Shown: positions 18,677 through 28,973, counted from the stretch's first letter. The stretch: DNA of 64,000 nucleotides from Bacteroidota bacterium (GCA_018818165.1 JAHISP010000039.1:1-64000); one strand, 5' to 3'. Notes: generated by a model from the letters alone, not told the origin. Made by a program: numbers and translations.

Positions 18677-18704
18677 AAGCCCGATTTAACAAAAAATCGG
18701 GCTT
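18677..18704 (-). terminator. Rho-independent terminator of the FG-GAP protein gene
   Basis: GCCCGATTT (18679-18687) pairs with AAATCGGGC (18694-18702). On the minus strand the stem is followed by a T-rich run. It lies between convergent genes, so it may also serve the GNAT gene, although the plus-strand T tract is weak. Confidence 0.85.
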
Positions 18705-18737
18705 CTATTATCTTGATACTAATATCTCAAATCTAAT

Positions 18738-20582
18738 TTATTTCAACAATTGCATTTTAATTGACTGATTAAAATTGCCATATTTCATTGTTGCAATGTA
18801 GTTTCCACTTGCAACTTTGCTTCCAAAGTTATTTGTTCCATCCCAAGTTGCTTCGTAACTACCTTTAGCAAATTCTTCGTTATTAACCAAAGTTTTTACT
18901 TCGCTACCTAACATATCATAAACAGTAATTGTCACTTTTTTAGAAACTGGAAGTGAAAATCTGATATTAGTTGTTGGGTTAAATGGATTTGGATAATTTT
19001 GAGCCAAAGTATAATCATTTGGAGTTACAATGTTCATATCTTTAATAACACCAGTACCAGTACCATATTGAAGAACTCTAATTTGAATATTATGGTCGTT
19101 GTAAATTTTTCCTTCAGTTTCTACCCATACAGAACCATCCCATGTGCGATTAACTACTGTCATCGAATCATAAACATTTGCTTGATATCCAATTACCAAT
19201 TCTGGTTTTCCATCATTACCAATAATATCTCCAGAACCCATTTTCATAACGCCTGGATTTCCCCAAGCACCTGTTGAATAAGAAGTATCAACAACACCAG
19301 CTGAATCAGAAATTGTGATGGTTTCCCATTCCCATTCTGATTGTTTTCCACCACCATAATAATGCATTACATCATAGTTTGCACCATCATGAATATCACC
19401 AGAACCATTATATTCTATCGCAACAACATCATCTTTATAAAAACCACCTGCAAGAATTTCATCTTTGCCATTTCCATTTAAATCGGCAGCATAGCATCCC
19501 CAAAATTGAGCAGCGCTATCACCAGTTGCTGTAATATCAAAAGGTATTTTTAGAACTGAGAAATCTGATGCATCCCAAGTATCTGTTCCATTACTACCTT
19601 GTGCTTGACTAACTAATGCGATATCATATTCTGGATATACAACACCAGCAATCTCATCTTTTCCATCACCATCAACATCGGCTACTGCAATACCCATAAA
19701 ACCAACACCGTCAATATTTTCAGCCTTTAAGAACTCAATATATGATGGACCTTCAACACCAGCAGCATTTGGAGTTGGGTATATGTAAGAATCTGCACCT
19801 GAAACTTCAATTGTTGTAAAACCGTAAAAATTCCAGTTGTGGTTAACTATTTCATTAACGCCATCCCCATCTATATCAGCAGAAACTGATTGCCATGCAG
19901 AAGCTCCGGTAACTTTACTTGTTGCATTATTATCCAAATCCCCACCTTCAATAACCCAAGAAGCAAATCCAGGTGCATCACCATTAATTGAAAGTACGTA
20001 AACATTGTTATCTGCATTTGAAAGAATCAATTCAGATTTTCCGTCATTATCAAAATCAGCAACTGAACCTCTTTCTCTATCCATTCTAAAAGCGCCGTTT
20101 CCATTTGCTACAAACATTTCAGCTGGAAAATCAATAATTGTGCTTGTTCCATAATCATTATCAGAACCTTGATATTCATAAACTTGAATGCCACCAGTGT
20201 ATCTTGGTCCTAATGGGAAAATAATTTCCATGTTTCCGTCACCATCTAAATCGCCAGTTTGAACCCAACGAGGACTGCTATTAGGATTTGCTTCATATAC
20301 AATTGGAGATGACCAAACAACTTCTAAAACTTCGTTGTCAATATATTCTAAAACATGAACACGACCACCATTTGAATAATCTGTGGCAATTATTTCTAAT
20401 TTGCCATCACCATCTAAATCGTTAGTTACATGAACAGATCTTATTCCACCACTAGCCCAAGGACGTTCTGCATCATTTTGGTCCAATGCACTTCTATTAA
20501 AGTAAGCTTTGCTTGTTGTAAGTTGTGCAAAAAGAGAAGCTGCTCCAAATAGAAATAATAAAGAAATTAACATTTTTTTCAT
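18738..20582 (-). CDS. FG-GAP/VCBS repeat surface protein with T9SS type A sorting domain
   Basis: A 614-residue secreted protein with a signal peptide ending LFAQ. It carries at least seven copies of the D-x-D-x-D-G-x-x-E calcium-binding loop (for example DLDGDGKLEI, DLDGDGNMEI, DFDNDGKSEL, DIDGDGVNEI, DVDGDGKDEI), diagnostic of FG-GAP/integrin-alpha-like propeller blades. The last 90 residues start NYPNPFNPTTNIRFSLP and end SIKMQLLK, a classical T9SS type A sorting domain. The mature protein should therefore be displayed or released at the cell surface. It has a perfect AGGAGG and its own terminator, so it is monocistronic. The binding partner is unknown. Confidence 0.92.
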   Translation of the reverse strand: MKKMLISLLFLFGAASLFAQLTTSKAYFNRSALDQNDAERPWASGGIRSVHVTNDLDGDGKLEIIATDYSNGGRVHVLEYIDNEVLEVVWSSPIVYEANPNSSPRWVQTGDLDGDGNMEIIFPLGPRYTGGIQVYEYQGSDNDYGTSTIIDFPAEMFVANGNGAFRMDRERGSVADFDNDGKSELILSNADNNVYVLSINGDAPGFASWVIEGGDLDNNATSKVTGASAWQSVSADIDGDGVNEIVNHNWNFYGFTTIEVSGADSYIYPTPNAAGVEGPSYIEFLKAENIDGVGFMGIAVADVDGDGKDEIAGVVYPEYDIALVSQAQGSNGTDTWDASDFSVLKIPFDITATGDSAAQFWGCYAADLNGNGKDEILAGGFYKDDVVAIEYNGSGDIHDGANYDVMHYYGGGKQSEWEWETITISDSAGVVDTSYSTGAWGNPGVMKMGSGDIIGNDGKPELVIGYQANVYDSMTVVNRTWDGSVWVETEGKIYNDHNIQIRVLQYGTGTGVIKDMNIVTPNDYTLAQNYPNPFNPTTNIRFSLPVSKKVTITVYDMLGSEVKTLVNNEEFAKGSYEATWDGTNNFGSKVASGNYIATMKYGNFNQSIKMQLLK

Positions 20583-20693
20583 GAATACCTCCTAAGATAT
20601 TTTATTGAATTAAGATAAAGTCATTTTTAGTTATGCGTATAATACTACAAACTTTCCAAAAATACAAAATTAATTAGCTAAAAATAGAAATTT

Positions 20694-23258
20694 CTAACCA
20701 GCTTTAACAAGTACAAATGTAATATCGTCATTTTGTGGATGGTTTTTTCTGTGATGTTTCAATTCATTAACAAGCTCTTCTTGAATTTCTGAAGTGCTCA
20801 ATGCAGATTTATTTATAAGAAATTCGTTTAGTTTTTTACTTCCAAACATTTCATTTTTGCTGTTCATTGCTTCGGTTACACCATCAGAGTAGAATGTAAA
20901 AAGCGATTTTTCGTCAAACTGCAGTTCAATTTCTTGTAAGTTTTTGTCAAATATTTTGCCTTCTTCAAGTCCAAGTCCAATTCCACTTGGAGTAATTTCG
21001 GTCAAATTTCCATTATTTATTAAAACGGTTGAAGTATGTCCAGCTCGGCAAATTTTTACCGATTTACTTTCCATATTAAACAGCGCAACTGTAGCGGTAA
21101 TAAACCAATTTTTCTCCATCTCTTTATAAATACGGAAGTTTATTTTTGAAAGAACATCATATGGCGTATTTATTTCGTTACAATAAAGTCTAACCATTGT
21201 TTGTAATTTTGACATATAAAAAGATGCTGCAAGTCCTTTGCCAGAAACATCACCAACAATTACAAAAACTTTTGAATCGCTAACTTTTATTACGTCAAAA
21301 TAATCGCCACCAACTTGCATTGCCGAAATCATTGTTCCGTTAATATCGAGCCCTTTTATTTTTGGAATTGACGCTGGAAGAAGACTTTTTTGAATTTTTC
21401 GAGCATTTTCGAGGTCGTTATCAATAATTAGTTTTTCTCTTTCTGATTCATAAAGACGAGCATTTTCAATTGCAACAGCAGTTTGGTTTGCCGTTGCGGT
21501 TAATAGTTCAATATCTTTTCCAGCAAAGCGCGAACCTGAATATTTGAGTCCAAAAAGTAGTAGTCCAATAATTTTATTTTTGATAATTAATGGAATAACC
21601 GTATAAATTCCATGTTCAATTAAAATATTGGCGGAATTTGGACAGATTGTCTGAAATTCGCTATCCTCAATTACAACTGGTTGTTTGGCTGCTTTTTTAT
21701 CCAAAAGGTATTTAAGTAATTCAGATTCATTGGAATTTAGTTTAAAAGTATCTTGATTTATTCCAACACTTTCTTTTAGTTCATAATTTTGAGAATTATT
21801 GCTTTTTAATGCAATTCCAAAAACAGCTAATTTTAACGATTCGACAAAAGTATTTGTTGTCGATTTTAATATGTTTTCCAAACCAAATATTGTAAGAACA
21901 TCGTTGCTAAATTTTATTAACACTTGTTGGTAAGCAAATTGTTCAGGATAGAATTTCTTGATTATTAAATTTTGAAATTTGTCTTTTGTTGATTGAAAAA
22001 TTATTGCAAAAGCAACAAAAATAATTCCCGCAATAAGTCCTTGATATTCTGTTCCAATAGCTGTACTTAAAGTTTGACCAAGCAAATAAATAACAAGAAA
22101 ATATGTTGCTGCAATGCTAACAGTTGCTAATCCATAAAGTAAAGTAGTTTTAACAACATCTGAAACATCTAATAAAGAGTATTTGAAAATTGAGTAAGCA
22201 AACGCAATTGGAAGTAAAGCAACTAAAATAATTGGCATAAAAAATTCTGGTTGATTGTACATCATTGCTGATGAAACTGTTTTAACCAAAATGAATGAAT
22301 AAATTGCAGCTAAAATTCCTATTGCATAAGCAACTAAAATTAGGAAAATTGGTTTTCTATCCTTTTTGTTTTCAAGCTTTAGATAGTTTACAAAAAGTGA
22401 AATAAATCCAATAAATGCCGCAATAAAAATAAAAGATATGGAAAACTTAGAAATTATTGAGTAAAATCTTATTGAGTTAATTGCGCCTGTGTAAACATAT
22501 TTATATTTCACAAAAACAAGTATTGCAAATAAAAATGATGGAATAGAATACATTGCTTTGTTAATCCAAGCTTTTTGAAACCTTTCAATTTTGTTTGGGA
22601 AAATCCAGAAAAATTTAATAATTAAAAATGGAAGAAATAATGTACCCAAAGACCATAAGTGATCTACAATTTGGATAAGTGCCGGCTGTTCAAATAATGG
22701 ATTTGTTATATTAGCTTCAATAAGTAAATTAAAGCAAGAAAATAAAACGAAACCGATTCCAATTCTAAAAAATACAATATGAGCTTCACCATTTTCTTTT
22801 GATTTGATAACGATAAAACCAACTATTAACCAAATTAAACTTAGCAGAGCAAAAGAAAGTCCACCAAATTGAATTAGTTTTTTTACTTCTACTTTAGTCT
22901 CAAAAATTACATCATCTCTGGAAACAGTATAAAGAGCTGAATCGCCAACGGACATACTATTTAAAATAAAACTTGCTTCAAAGATTTTAATAATTGGTTT
23001 GTTATTTATCCTAAGTAACTGATCACCATCTCTAATTCCAGAATTCCAAGTTACACCGTCAAATTTTACTTCATCAAAGAAGTAACCAACACTATCCTTT
23101 GAAACTTCGCGAGGAATCCATAAACATTCATCATTTGGCTGTGGAGTAATTTCAAAAATAAAATAGAATTGTATTAGCAATAAAACAGATAGAAATAGCA
23201 TTAAAGGAGCAGTTATTTTGCTTCTATATTTTGATAATATATTTTCTAATCTATCCAA
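20694..23258 (-). CDS. Membrane PP2C (SpoIIE-type) phosphatase with PDZ-like and GAF domains
   Basis: An 854-residue protein. After one N-terminal helix (about 17-36) comes an extracytoplasmic PDZ-like segment (about 60-125, with SGIRDGDQLLRINNKPI), then seven or eight helices (about 130-410). A GAF domain (about 450-600, ending TANQTAVAIENARLYE) and a linker helix lead to a SpoIIE-type phosphatase domain (about 640-852). Its metal residues are visible in GGDYFD (about 650), VGDVSGKG and NDDITFVLV. It should remove phosphate from a STAS antagonist in response to an envelope or ligand signal. It is last in the operon and overlaps the preceding phosphatase gene by 8 bp. Confidence 0.9.
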   Translation of the reverse strand: MDRLENILSKYRSKITAPLMLFLSVLLLIQFYFIFEITPQPNDECLWIPREVSKDSVGYFFDEVKFDGVTWNSGIRDGDQLLRINNKPIIKIFEASFILNSMSVGDSALYTVSRDDVIFETKVEVKKLIQFGGLSFALLSLIWLIVGFIVIKSKENGEAHIVFFRIGIGFVLFSCFNLLIEANITNPLFEQPALIQIVDHLWSLGTLFLPFLIIKFFWIFPNKIERFQKAWINKAMYSIPSFLFAILVFVKYKYVYTGAINSIRFYSIISKFSISFIFIAAFIGFISLFVNYLKLENKKDRKPIFLILVAYAIGILAAIYSFILVKTVSSAMMYNQPEFFMPIILVALLPIAFAYSIFKYSLLDVSDVVKTTLLYGLATVSIAATYFLVIYLLGQTLSTAIGTEYQGLIAGIIFVAFAIIFQSTKDKFQNLIIKKFYPEQFAYQQVLIKFSNDVLTIFGLENILKSTTNTFVESLKLAVFGIALKSNNSQNYELKESVGINQDTFKLNSNESELLKYLLDKKAAKQPVVIEDSEFQTICPNSANILIEHGIYTVIPLIIKNKIIGLLLFGLKYSGSRFAGKDIELLTATANQTAVAIENARLYESEREKLIIDNDLENARKIQKSLLPASIPKIKGLDINGTMISAMQVGGDYFDVIKVSDSKVFVIVGDVSGKGLAASFYMSKLQTMVRLYCNEINTPYDVLSKINFRIYKEMEKNWFITATVALFNMESKSVKICRAGHTSTVLINNGNLTEITPSGIGLGLEEGKIFDKNLQEIELQFDEKSLFTFYSDGVTEAMNSKNEMFGSKKLNEFLINKSALSTSEIQEELVNELKHHRKNHPQNDDITFVLVKAG

Positions 23259-24945
23259 AATTTTCTCGTTTTACTTTTATAACAATACAAGTAATATCAT
23301 CCGATTGTTCTGTACCATCTGTATGTTTATTAACTGCATCTAAAATTTTCTCAAGAGATTCTTCAGCAGAATTGTTGCTTAATGTAAGCGAAAGCTCTTC
23401 CAATTTTTCATCCGAAAATTCATTCTGGTCTTGATCCATTGCTTCCGTTATACCATCAGTAAATAAAATAACTAAATCATCCTTCATCAACGTTGTAATT
23501 TCTTTTTTATATGGAGCTATTGTTGGCATTACTCCCATTATCATTCCACCAACTTTTAGTTTTATAATTTTTCCATCTCTAATAATTAACGGAGGATTAT
23601 GACCCATGTTAACGCTTTCAAAATTAAGAGTTTCATCATTTAAAATTCCCCAGAAAAATGTAATAAATCTTCCATCGGAAGTGTTATCGCTTACTAAATC
23701 ATTTAGCAAATTAGACGCTTCACCAAGCTCTTTGTTTTGCTTGCTAATTGCTTGCAAAAAAGCTTGCAGATTAGCCATTAAAAGAGCAGCTTGAACTCCT
23801 TTTCCAGAAACATCCGCAATTGCAACTAAAATTTTTCCATCCGATAATTTTAGAGCATCGTAGTAATCGCCACCAACTTGTTTTGCAGCATTATTAAAAG
23901 CTGCTATTTCAAAATTTTTCATTTTAGGAAGCTTGCTTGGAAGCAAATTTCTCTGAATTTTTTTAGCTATTTCCAAATCTTTTTCGAGCTTCTGCTTTTC
24001 CAATGTTTCTTTGAATAAAATACTATTTTCAATAGAAATTATTGCAAGTCCCCCAACAGAGGATACAAATTCAATATCAGATTTAGTAAAACTTTCGCCT
24101 GTATTTCTTCTGCCCAGTAAAATTAGTCCTTTTGTTTTCTGTTTAATTTGCATTGGAACAATTAGTTCAATTCCCATCGAAAAGAGAGAAGTACATGAAC
24201 CACTTAATTCAGAATTGCATAGAATTGGTTGAGAAATATCCGCAGCATTAAAAGAAGAAATATTTTGTTTTAATAAATCAGAATTAAATCTTGACTCAAG
24301 AATTTCATATTTATCATCACGAAAAATTACAATTGCATATTTTGTAACTAAAAGTTGTCCAATTATTGAAAAACCCAGTAGCTTACTAACCAATGGAATT
24401 TCAAGAATTCCTCCAAACTCTTTACTCAAATCAAAAAGAGCACTTAGCTGATGTACTTTATTATCAAGATTTCTATTTACTTCCTTTAATTGCGTAATGC
24501 TAATAGAATTTTCTAACGCTGTAGCGGTAATATTCAAGAATGTTTGTAAAAATTTTATATCATCTTCAGAATAATCATCGCCACTTAATCGTTCACCAAG
24601 AAAAAGAACGCCTATTAATTTATCCGCTGAAAAAACTTCTTGAGAGTGAACTAATTTATGATTTTTCAAATAATTATTAAAATTTGAGGAATTTATGTAA
24701 TTGTCGCTTTCAACTTCTGGAAATTCATCAGCCGAATTTCCATTTAAACCTTTGCTAATTGAAAACTGTAATTTGCCATTTAATATAACAGCAAAAAGTC
24801 CTTTGGTAGTATGAAATTTACCAAAACAAGTTAATAGTAAATTATTTAGAATAAATTTTGTGTCGAGCGAAGAGTTTATAAGATTACCAAAATCTACGAG
24901 TGCAGATAGATTTCTTAAATTGCTTTTATTTGTTTGATTTTCCAT
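23251..24945 (-). CDS. Soluble SpoIIE-type PP2C phosphatase with two GAF domains
   Basis: A 564-residue cytoplasmic protein. Two GAF-like domains (about 10-155, ending TATALENSISI, and about 165-310, ending GLAIISIENSILF) are followed by a coiled linker (LEKQKLEKDLEIAKKIQRNL) and a PP2C domain (about 335-560) with GGDYYD, VADVSGKG and QSDDITCIVI. All metal-binding aspartates are in place, so it should be active. The input is a small ligand or redox state sensed by GAF, unlike the two membrane-bound partners. It starts 2 bp after the kinase gene and overlaps the next phosphatase, so translation is coupled. Confidence 0.9.
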   Translation of the reverse strand: MENQTNKSNLRNLSALVDFGNLINSSLDTKFILNNLLLTCFGKFHTTKGLFAVILNGKLQFSISKGLNGNSADEFPEVESDNYINSSNFNNYLKNHKLVHSQEVFSADKLIGVLFLGERLSGDDYSEDDIKFLQTFLNITATALENSISITQLKEVNRNLDNKVHQLSALFDLSKEFGGILEIPLVSKLLGFSIIGQLLVTKYAIVIFRDDKYEILESRFNSDLLKQNISSFNAADISQPILCNSELSGSCTSLFSMGIELIVPMQIKQKTKGLILLGRRNTGESFTKSDIEFVSSVGGLAIISIENSILFKETLEKQKLEKDLEIAKKIQRNLLPSKLPKMKNFEIAAFNNAAKQVGGDYYDALKLSDGKILVAIADVSGKGVQAALLMANLQAFLQAISKQNKELGEASNLLNDLVSDNTSDGRFITFFWGILNDETLNFESVNMGHNPPLIIRDGKIIKLKVGGMIMGVMPTIAPYKKEITTLMKDDLVILFTDGITEAMDQDQNEFSDEKLEELSLTLSNNSAEESLEKILDAVNKHTDGTEQSDDITCIVIKVKRENFG

Positions 24946-24947
24946 AA

Positions 24948-25379
24948 CTAATTATAATTTTTTATTAAAATTAGTTCGTTACCATTTACTTTAGAATTAT
25001 AATGCACCTCATCCATTAGTTTTTTCATTAAAAACATTCCTAAACCACCACCTTTTTTCATTTTTTGATTTTTCTCAATATTTGGTTCTGGAATTTTATT
25101 TGGGTCAAAATGCTTTCCGTTATCAGTTATTATTACAATAAATTGACTATTTGAAGTTTCAATTTTAACTTTAATTTTTTTATCCAATAAGTTGTTGTAC
25201 GCATGTTTAATAATATTTGTACAAGCTTCATCAACAGCTAAAGAAATATGAGCTATTGTTTTATCGCTTAAACCAACTTTATTTCCATTAATTTCAACAA
25301 AGTTACGCACTTCATGAAGATGGTCGGTGGAACTTTTGAAAGTAAGTTCATTCTTTAATATGTTCAATTTAGGTTTCAC
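24948..25379 (-). CDS. RsbW-like serine kinase/anti-sigma factor (HATPase_c_2)
   Basis: A 143-residue GHKL ATPase of the anti-sigma serine kinase class. The N box is DEACTNIIKHAY, with the catalytic Glu and Mg-binding Asn. The G1 box is DNGKHFDP, and the G2 region is GGGLGMFLMKKLMDEV. It should phosphorylate the STAS protein encoded next to it and bind a target when the STAS protein is phosphorylated. No group 3 (SigB/SigF-like) sigma gene is present; the only sigma gene in the operon is of ECF type, so its target is not obvious. It is the only such kinase in the window. Confidence 0.92.
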   Translation of the reverse strand: MKPKLNILKNELTFKSSTDHLHEVRNFVEINGNKVGLSDKTIAHISLAVDEACTNIIKHAYNNLLDKKIKVKIETSNSQFIVIITDNGKHFDPNKIPEPNIEKNQKMKKGGGLGMFLMKKLMDEVHYNSKVNGNELILIKNYN

Positions 25380-25388
25380 TATTCTGAA

Positions 25389-25733
25389 TTATCCAAATTT
25401 TTTAATAGCGTCTTTTTCTTCTTTATAAAACTCATATAAAACTGGAAAGCCAAGCAAATCAAAAATGCTGTAAACATCATCTTTTAAATTTGAGAATTTA
25501 ATATCACCGCTCTGCTCTCGCATTGTTTCTACATAAGCCATAAAAACTCCAAGACCTGCACTGCTTATATAGTTCAGTTCACTGAAATTAACAACCACTT
25601 TGAATTGTTTTTTTTCAATTAACTTATTGAATTCGTTTTCGAGCTCTGGTGCAGTATGTGCATCGAGATACCCTTTTACATCGATAAGATTTACATCTCC
25701 ATCAACTCTTGATGAAACATTAAAATCAGCCAT
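25389..25733 (-). CDS. STAS-domain anti-sigma factor antagonist
   Basis: A 114-residue SpoIIAA/RsbV-like protein. The phosphorylation loop is NYISSAGLGVFMAYV, with the Ser preceding AGLG as the usual acceptor. The N-terminal strand DVKGYLDAHTAPELENEF is typical. It overlaps the upstream phosphatase gene by 8 bp and lies 9 bp before the kinase gene, the classic antagonist-kinase order. Confidence 0.93.
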   Translation of the reverse strand: MADFNVSSRVDGDVNLIDVKGYLDAHTAPELENEFNKLIEKKQFKVVVNFSELNYISSAGLGVFMAYVETMREQSGDIKFSNLKDDVYSIFDLLGFPVLYEFYKEEKDAIKKFG

Positions 25734-27813
25734 TAAGCTTCTCCAATGATTTTTTAAAATTTTTCCATTTAAATAGTACTAGTGTAATATCGTCGTGTTG
25801 CTGTTGTTCTCTAGAGAAGAGTGACACTTCTTCAAAAATACTTCTTGTAATATTTGTCAACTCAGTATCACAATTGGCTTCAACAACATTCAATAATCTT
25901 TCAAATCCAAATTCTTCATTAAGAGAATTTCGAGATTCTGTAACACCGTCAGTATATAGCATTAAAATATCGTTATTATTTAACTTAATTTCCATATTAT
26001 CAATATTGGAACTAAAGATTGTGCCAAAATCAAGCCCTAATCCAATTCCTTTTGGTAAATATTCTTTAATTTTTCCTTTAGAACAAATTGCTAAAGGCAT
26101 GTGACCAGCACGAGCAAAATTTAGAATTCCATTTTCAATATCAATTATTCCGTAAAGAGCAGTTACAAAACTATTTTTACTTAAACTCTTTTTTAATATG
26201 TCGTTCGTTTCAATTAAAAGTTCCTTAGGACTTTCAATAACTCTTGAGAGAGATTCAAAAATTCCTTTCACTTCTGCCATAATATATGAAGCGACAACAC
26301 CTTTTCCTGAAACATCTGCAATTACAAATCCCAATTTATTATTGCCTAGTTGGAAATAATCGTAGTAGTCACCACCAACTTCGAATGCAGGAACAAAAAG
26401 TGCATCAACTTCAAGTTGTTCATTTGTTGGATTTTCGCTTGGTAAAATTCTTGATTGAATGTTACGAGCCACTTCAAGTTCGTTTTCCATCCTTTCTTTT
26501 TCAACAGATTCTTTGAATAATTTTGCATTTTCCAAAGCAATTGCAGCATAATCTGCAAATGCACCAACTGCTTTCTTTTCATCTTGGTCAAATTTATATT
26601 TTTGCCTTTTGGCAGCAAAGAGATATCCATTTGTCTTTTCGTGCACTTTTAATGGAGCAACAATTATTGCTTGGAATACGTATGTGCGAACATCATTTTT
26701 TAGTTTTATTTTTATTAATTTTTTGTTCAAAGTTAAGACTTCTGTCAATTGCATTTTAAATTCAGAAAGCAACTCGTCAGTAATATTTTGAGCTTCTAAG
26801 TAACCAATATTATTAACAGAAATCAAATTCCGTTCTTCATTCTCCATTGTTACTAACCAGGCAGAGTCAGAATTGCAAACTTTATTTGTAGCGTCGGTTA
26901 AACTATCGGCAAGCTCTTTAAAATCAAGAACTTGAGTCATAAGTTTACTTAAATCAATAAGTGATGTTATTTCTTCAGATTTTTGGTCAAATGCACCAGC
27001 TGTTGGCAAATGGAAAAGAGTAGTAAAGAAAACAATTCCAAAATAGATATTTCCATATAACATTATTAGTGTATATGAAATTCTAACTCCCGAAGAAAAA
27101 TTAAAAACTATTTGTTCAATTATATTACTTTCAGAAAAAAACGCGAAGTTAAGACCAAATAATGCAGATACAATAATGGAGATAAAAAGCACAAATACTT
27201 TTTGTTTTTTGGTTAGAAAAGCAATCCAAGATACTCTAAAGGAATTAATTACAACTAATAAAATTGAGACAATAAAAAATGTTTTTTCAACAAATTGTAA
27301 TTCTGGGTTTAACTTACTTAATGTTCCTGAAAAGGATGCCAGCAGCAAAGCAATTAATAAATAGTTAAAATAGTTTTCTTTTGCTCTTTTTTGGCGCATT
27401 AAATAATAAGTTTGAAATGATGCTAATATATAAACTGCGGATAGAATAAATAATTGAGAAATAATTACAGAACTGAAAGTGTAAAATATTCCATTTACTT
27501 CCTCTATATTTTCGATAGTATCAAAAATAGCAGATGAAAGAGAAGTTATAAAGAACAGAACTGCACTTAAAATTCCAACATTTAGCGTTAATGAAATTGG
27601 GTTGTCGCTTTTACTTGATTGTATTTCAACAAAATAAAGAAATGCTAAAGTAAGAGAGCCGAATATTAATATCTCGTTAATTATAACAAGAATTGTGGCA
27701 TCTACCAAAGGAAAGATAATTTTAAACAGCACTAATAGTATTATTGAGAAAAAGAATTTTTCTAGTTTACTTCTACTATTCCCTTCCAAAAGATTATTTA
27801 CTAAAAGTCTCAA
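25726..27813 (-). CDS. Membrane-bound SpoIIE-type PP2C phosphatase with GAF domain
   Basis: A 695-residue protein. About eight hydrophobic helices occupy residues 20-270, with no clear periplasmic domain, followed by a GAF domain (about 285-435, ending FADYAAIALENAKLF). A linker (ELEVARNIQSRIL) leads to a PP2C domain (about 460-685) with GGDYYD, IADVSGKG and HDDITLVLFK. The metal ligands are complete. It overlaps the upstream unknown gene by 4 bp (ATGA type) and the STAS gene by 8 bp. Its membrane part differs from that of the 854-residue phosphatase, so it probably senses a different input. Confidence 0.9.
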   Translation of the reverse strand: MRLLVNNLLEGNSRSKLEKFFFSIILLVLFKIIFPLVDATILVIINEILIFGSLTLAFLYFVEIQSSKSDNPISLTLNVGILSAVLFFITSLSSAIFDTIENIEEVNGIFYTFSSVIISQLFILSAVYILASFQTYYLMRQKRAKENYFNYLLIALLLASFSGTLSKLNPELQFVEKTFFIVSILLVVINSFRVSWIAFLTKKQKVFVLFISIIVSALFGLNFAFFSESNIIEQIVFNFSSGVRISYTLIMLYGNIYFGIVFFTTLFHLPTAGAFDQKSEEITSLIDLSKLMTQVLDFKELADSLTDATNKVCNSDSAWLVTMENEERNLISVNNIGYLEAQNITDELLSEFKMQLTEVLTLNKKLIKIKLKNDVRTYVFQAIIVAPLKVHEKTNGYLFAAKRQKYKFDQDEKKAVGAFADYAAIALENAKLFKESVEKERMENELEVARNIQSRILPSENPTNEQLEVDALFVPAFEVGGDYYDYFQLGNNKLGFVIADVSGKGVVASYIMAEVKGIFESLSRVIESPKELLIETNDILKKSLSKNSFVTALYGIIDIENGILNFARAGHMPLAICSKGKIKEYLPKGIGLGLDFGTIFSSNIDNMEIKLNNNDILMLYTDGVTESRNSLNEEFGFERLLNVVEANCDTELTNITRSIFEEVSLFSREQQQHDDITLVLFKWKNFKKSLEKLNG

Positions 27814-28916
27814 ATGCCATCCATTTTATTCTTTTTTAATTTTTCAGCTTTATCTTCCAAACTTCGCGAAATGGAGTCCATTTTAATTCCATATTCTATC
27901 CATTCGTCCAGATTTTTTCCGCTAAATATTTTAATAGAATTTGTAACTGCACTTTCGATATTATCAGTATTCATCTCATAACGAATTTTATTGTTTGTGC
28001 TATCAGCGTAGCTAAATTTAAACATAAAGTTATCAGTTGAATCGCCAGATAGTTCAAATGATAACTGTACATTTTTATCAGAACTATCAATAACTTTCTT
28101 AAAAAATTGAATGTTTTTGAAGTCATCCATATTAAGAAAATTATTTAATGTAACATTTACTAGGTTTGAATCAATATGAACATTAAAATCATTATTATTG
28201 GTTAGCTTTTTATCCTTCATTTTGATTTTATAATGGGGAGTTACTTTAATTTCATAATTCGTTGCATCAACGTTTTCATATCCTTGTTGAAAAACCGTGT
28301 CGGGAGTAAAAACCAGATAATCGCGAACTTCATTATTTTGTTTTTCTTCTAATAAATAATTAGCAGAAGCATTTATTGTATAATCTTTGTTTTTCTTATC
28401 CGAAATAAAATTCGAAAGTTCTTTGTTTAAAGATACCCGTACTAAACCTATTTGTGGGTCGATAGCAAATGCTTTATTTTCATCTTTATAAACCGATTGA
28501 GCTAAAACATCTGAATATGATTCCAGAATTGAATCTAATTCCTTTTTACGGGTATTATCCAATTGTAGTTTTTCAACAACTTTGTCGTAATTATCGTCAA
28601 CTTTTTTTAAATCAAATTTTTTAATTCCAATTACTTCTCTGCCAGATAAATCATTTCTTAATTGTAAAACTTTATTCTCATTTTTGTCAATGACTAAATC
28701 ACCTTCTAAAGCAAAGTTAAGAATTTCTTTTTTATCAAAAGTTTCGGATGTAAAAATTGGCTTAACGGTAGAGGAATAAAATTCGCTAATAACATCAGTA
28801 TGTTTATCGTTTTTTTCGTCCGATTGTTCAATTCTAAACACGATTAATAATATTAAAGTGAGAATTACTATCGAAACAGTAAAAATATTTTGTTTTAATT
28901 TTGTAAGTAAATTCAT
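27810..28916 (-). CDS. Membrane-anchored protein of unknown function in the sigma/partner-switch operon
   Basis: A 368-residue protein with a very short cytoplasmic start, one helix (about 12-29, TVSIVILTLILLIVF) and about 335 hydrophilic residues that should face the periplasm. I do not recognise a family. A helical piece, VEKLQLDNTRKKELDSILES, recalls the LTxxQ-type helices of CpxP/Spy sensors, but only weakly. It follows the ECF sigma gene directly and overlaps the first phosphatase gene by 4 bp, so it is in the right place to be a sensor or an anti-sigma factor. However, the cytoplasmic part (about 11 residues) looks too short to hold a sigma factor. Confidence 0.75.
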   Translation of the reverse strand: MNLLTKLKQNIFTVSIVILTLILLIVFRIEQSDEKNDKHTDVISEFYSSTVKPIFTSETFDKKEILNFALEGDLVIDKNENKVLQLRNDLSGREVIGIKKFDLKKVDDNYDKVVEKLQLDNTRKKELDSILESYSDVLAQSVYKDENKAFAIDPQIGLVRVSLNKELSNFISDKKNKDYTINASANYLLEEKQNNEVRDYLVFTPDTVFQQGYENVDATNYEIKVTPHYKIKMKDKKLTNNNDFNVHIDSNLVNVTLNNFLNMDDFKNIQFFKKVIDSSDKNVQLSFELSGDSTDNFMFKFSYADSTNNKIRYEMNTDNIESAVTNSIKIFSGKNLDEWIEYGIKMDSISRSLEDKAEKLKKNKMDGI

Positions 28917-28973
28917 TTTATTTGATAATAAGTTACAATAAAAAATAGTTTAACTAAATACTTGATAAAAAGA

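Noticed and set aside
27810-28916. Calling the unknown membrane protein an anti-sigma factor
   Set aside because: The cytoplasmic part is about 11 residues and has no ZAS or other anti-sigma motif.
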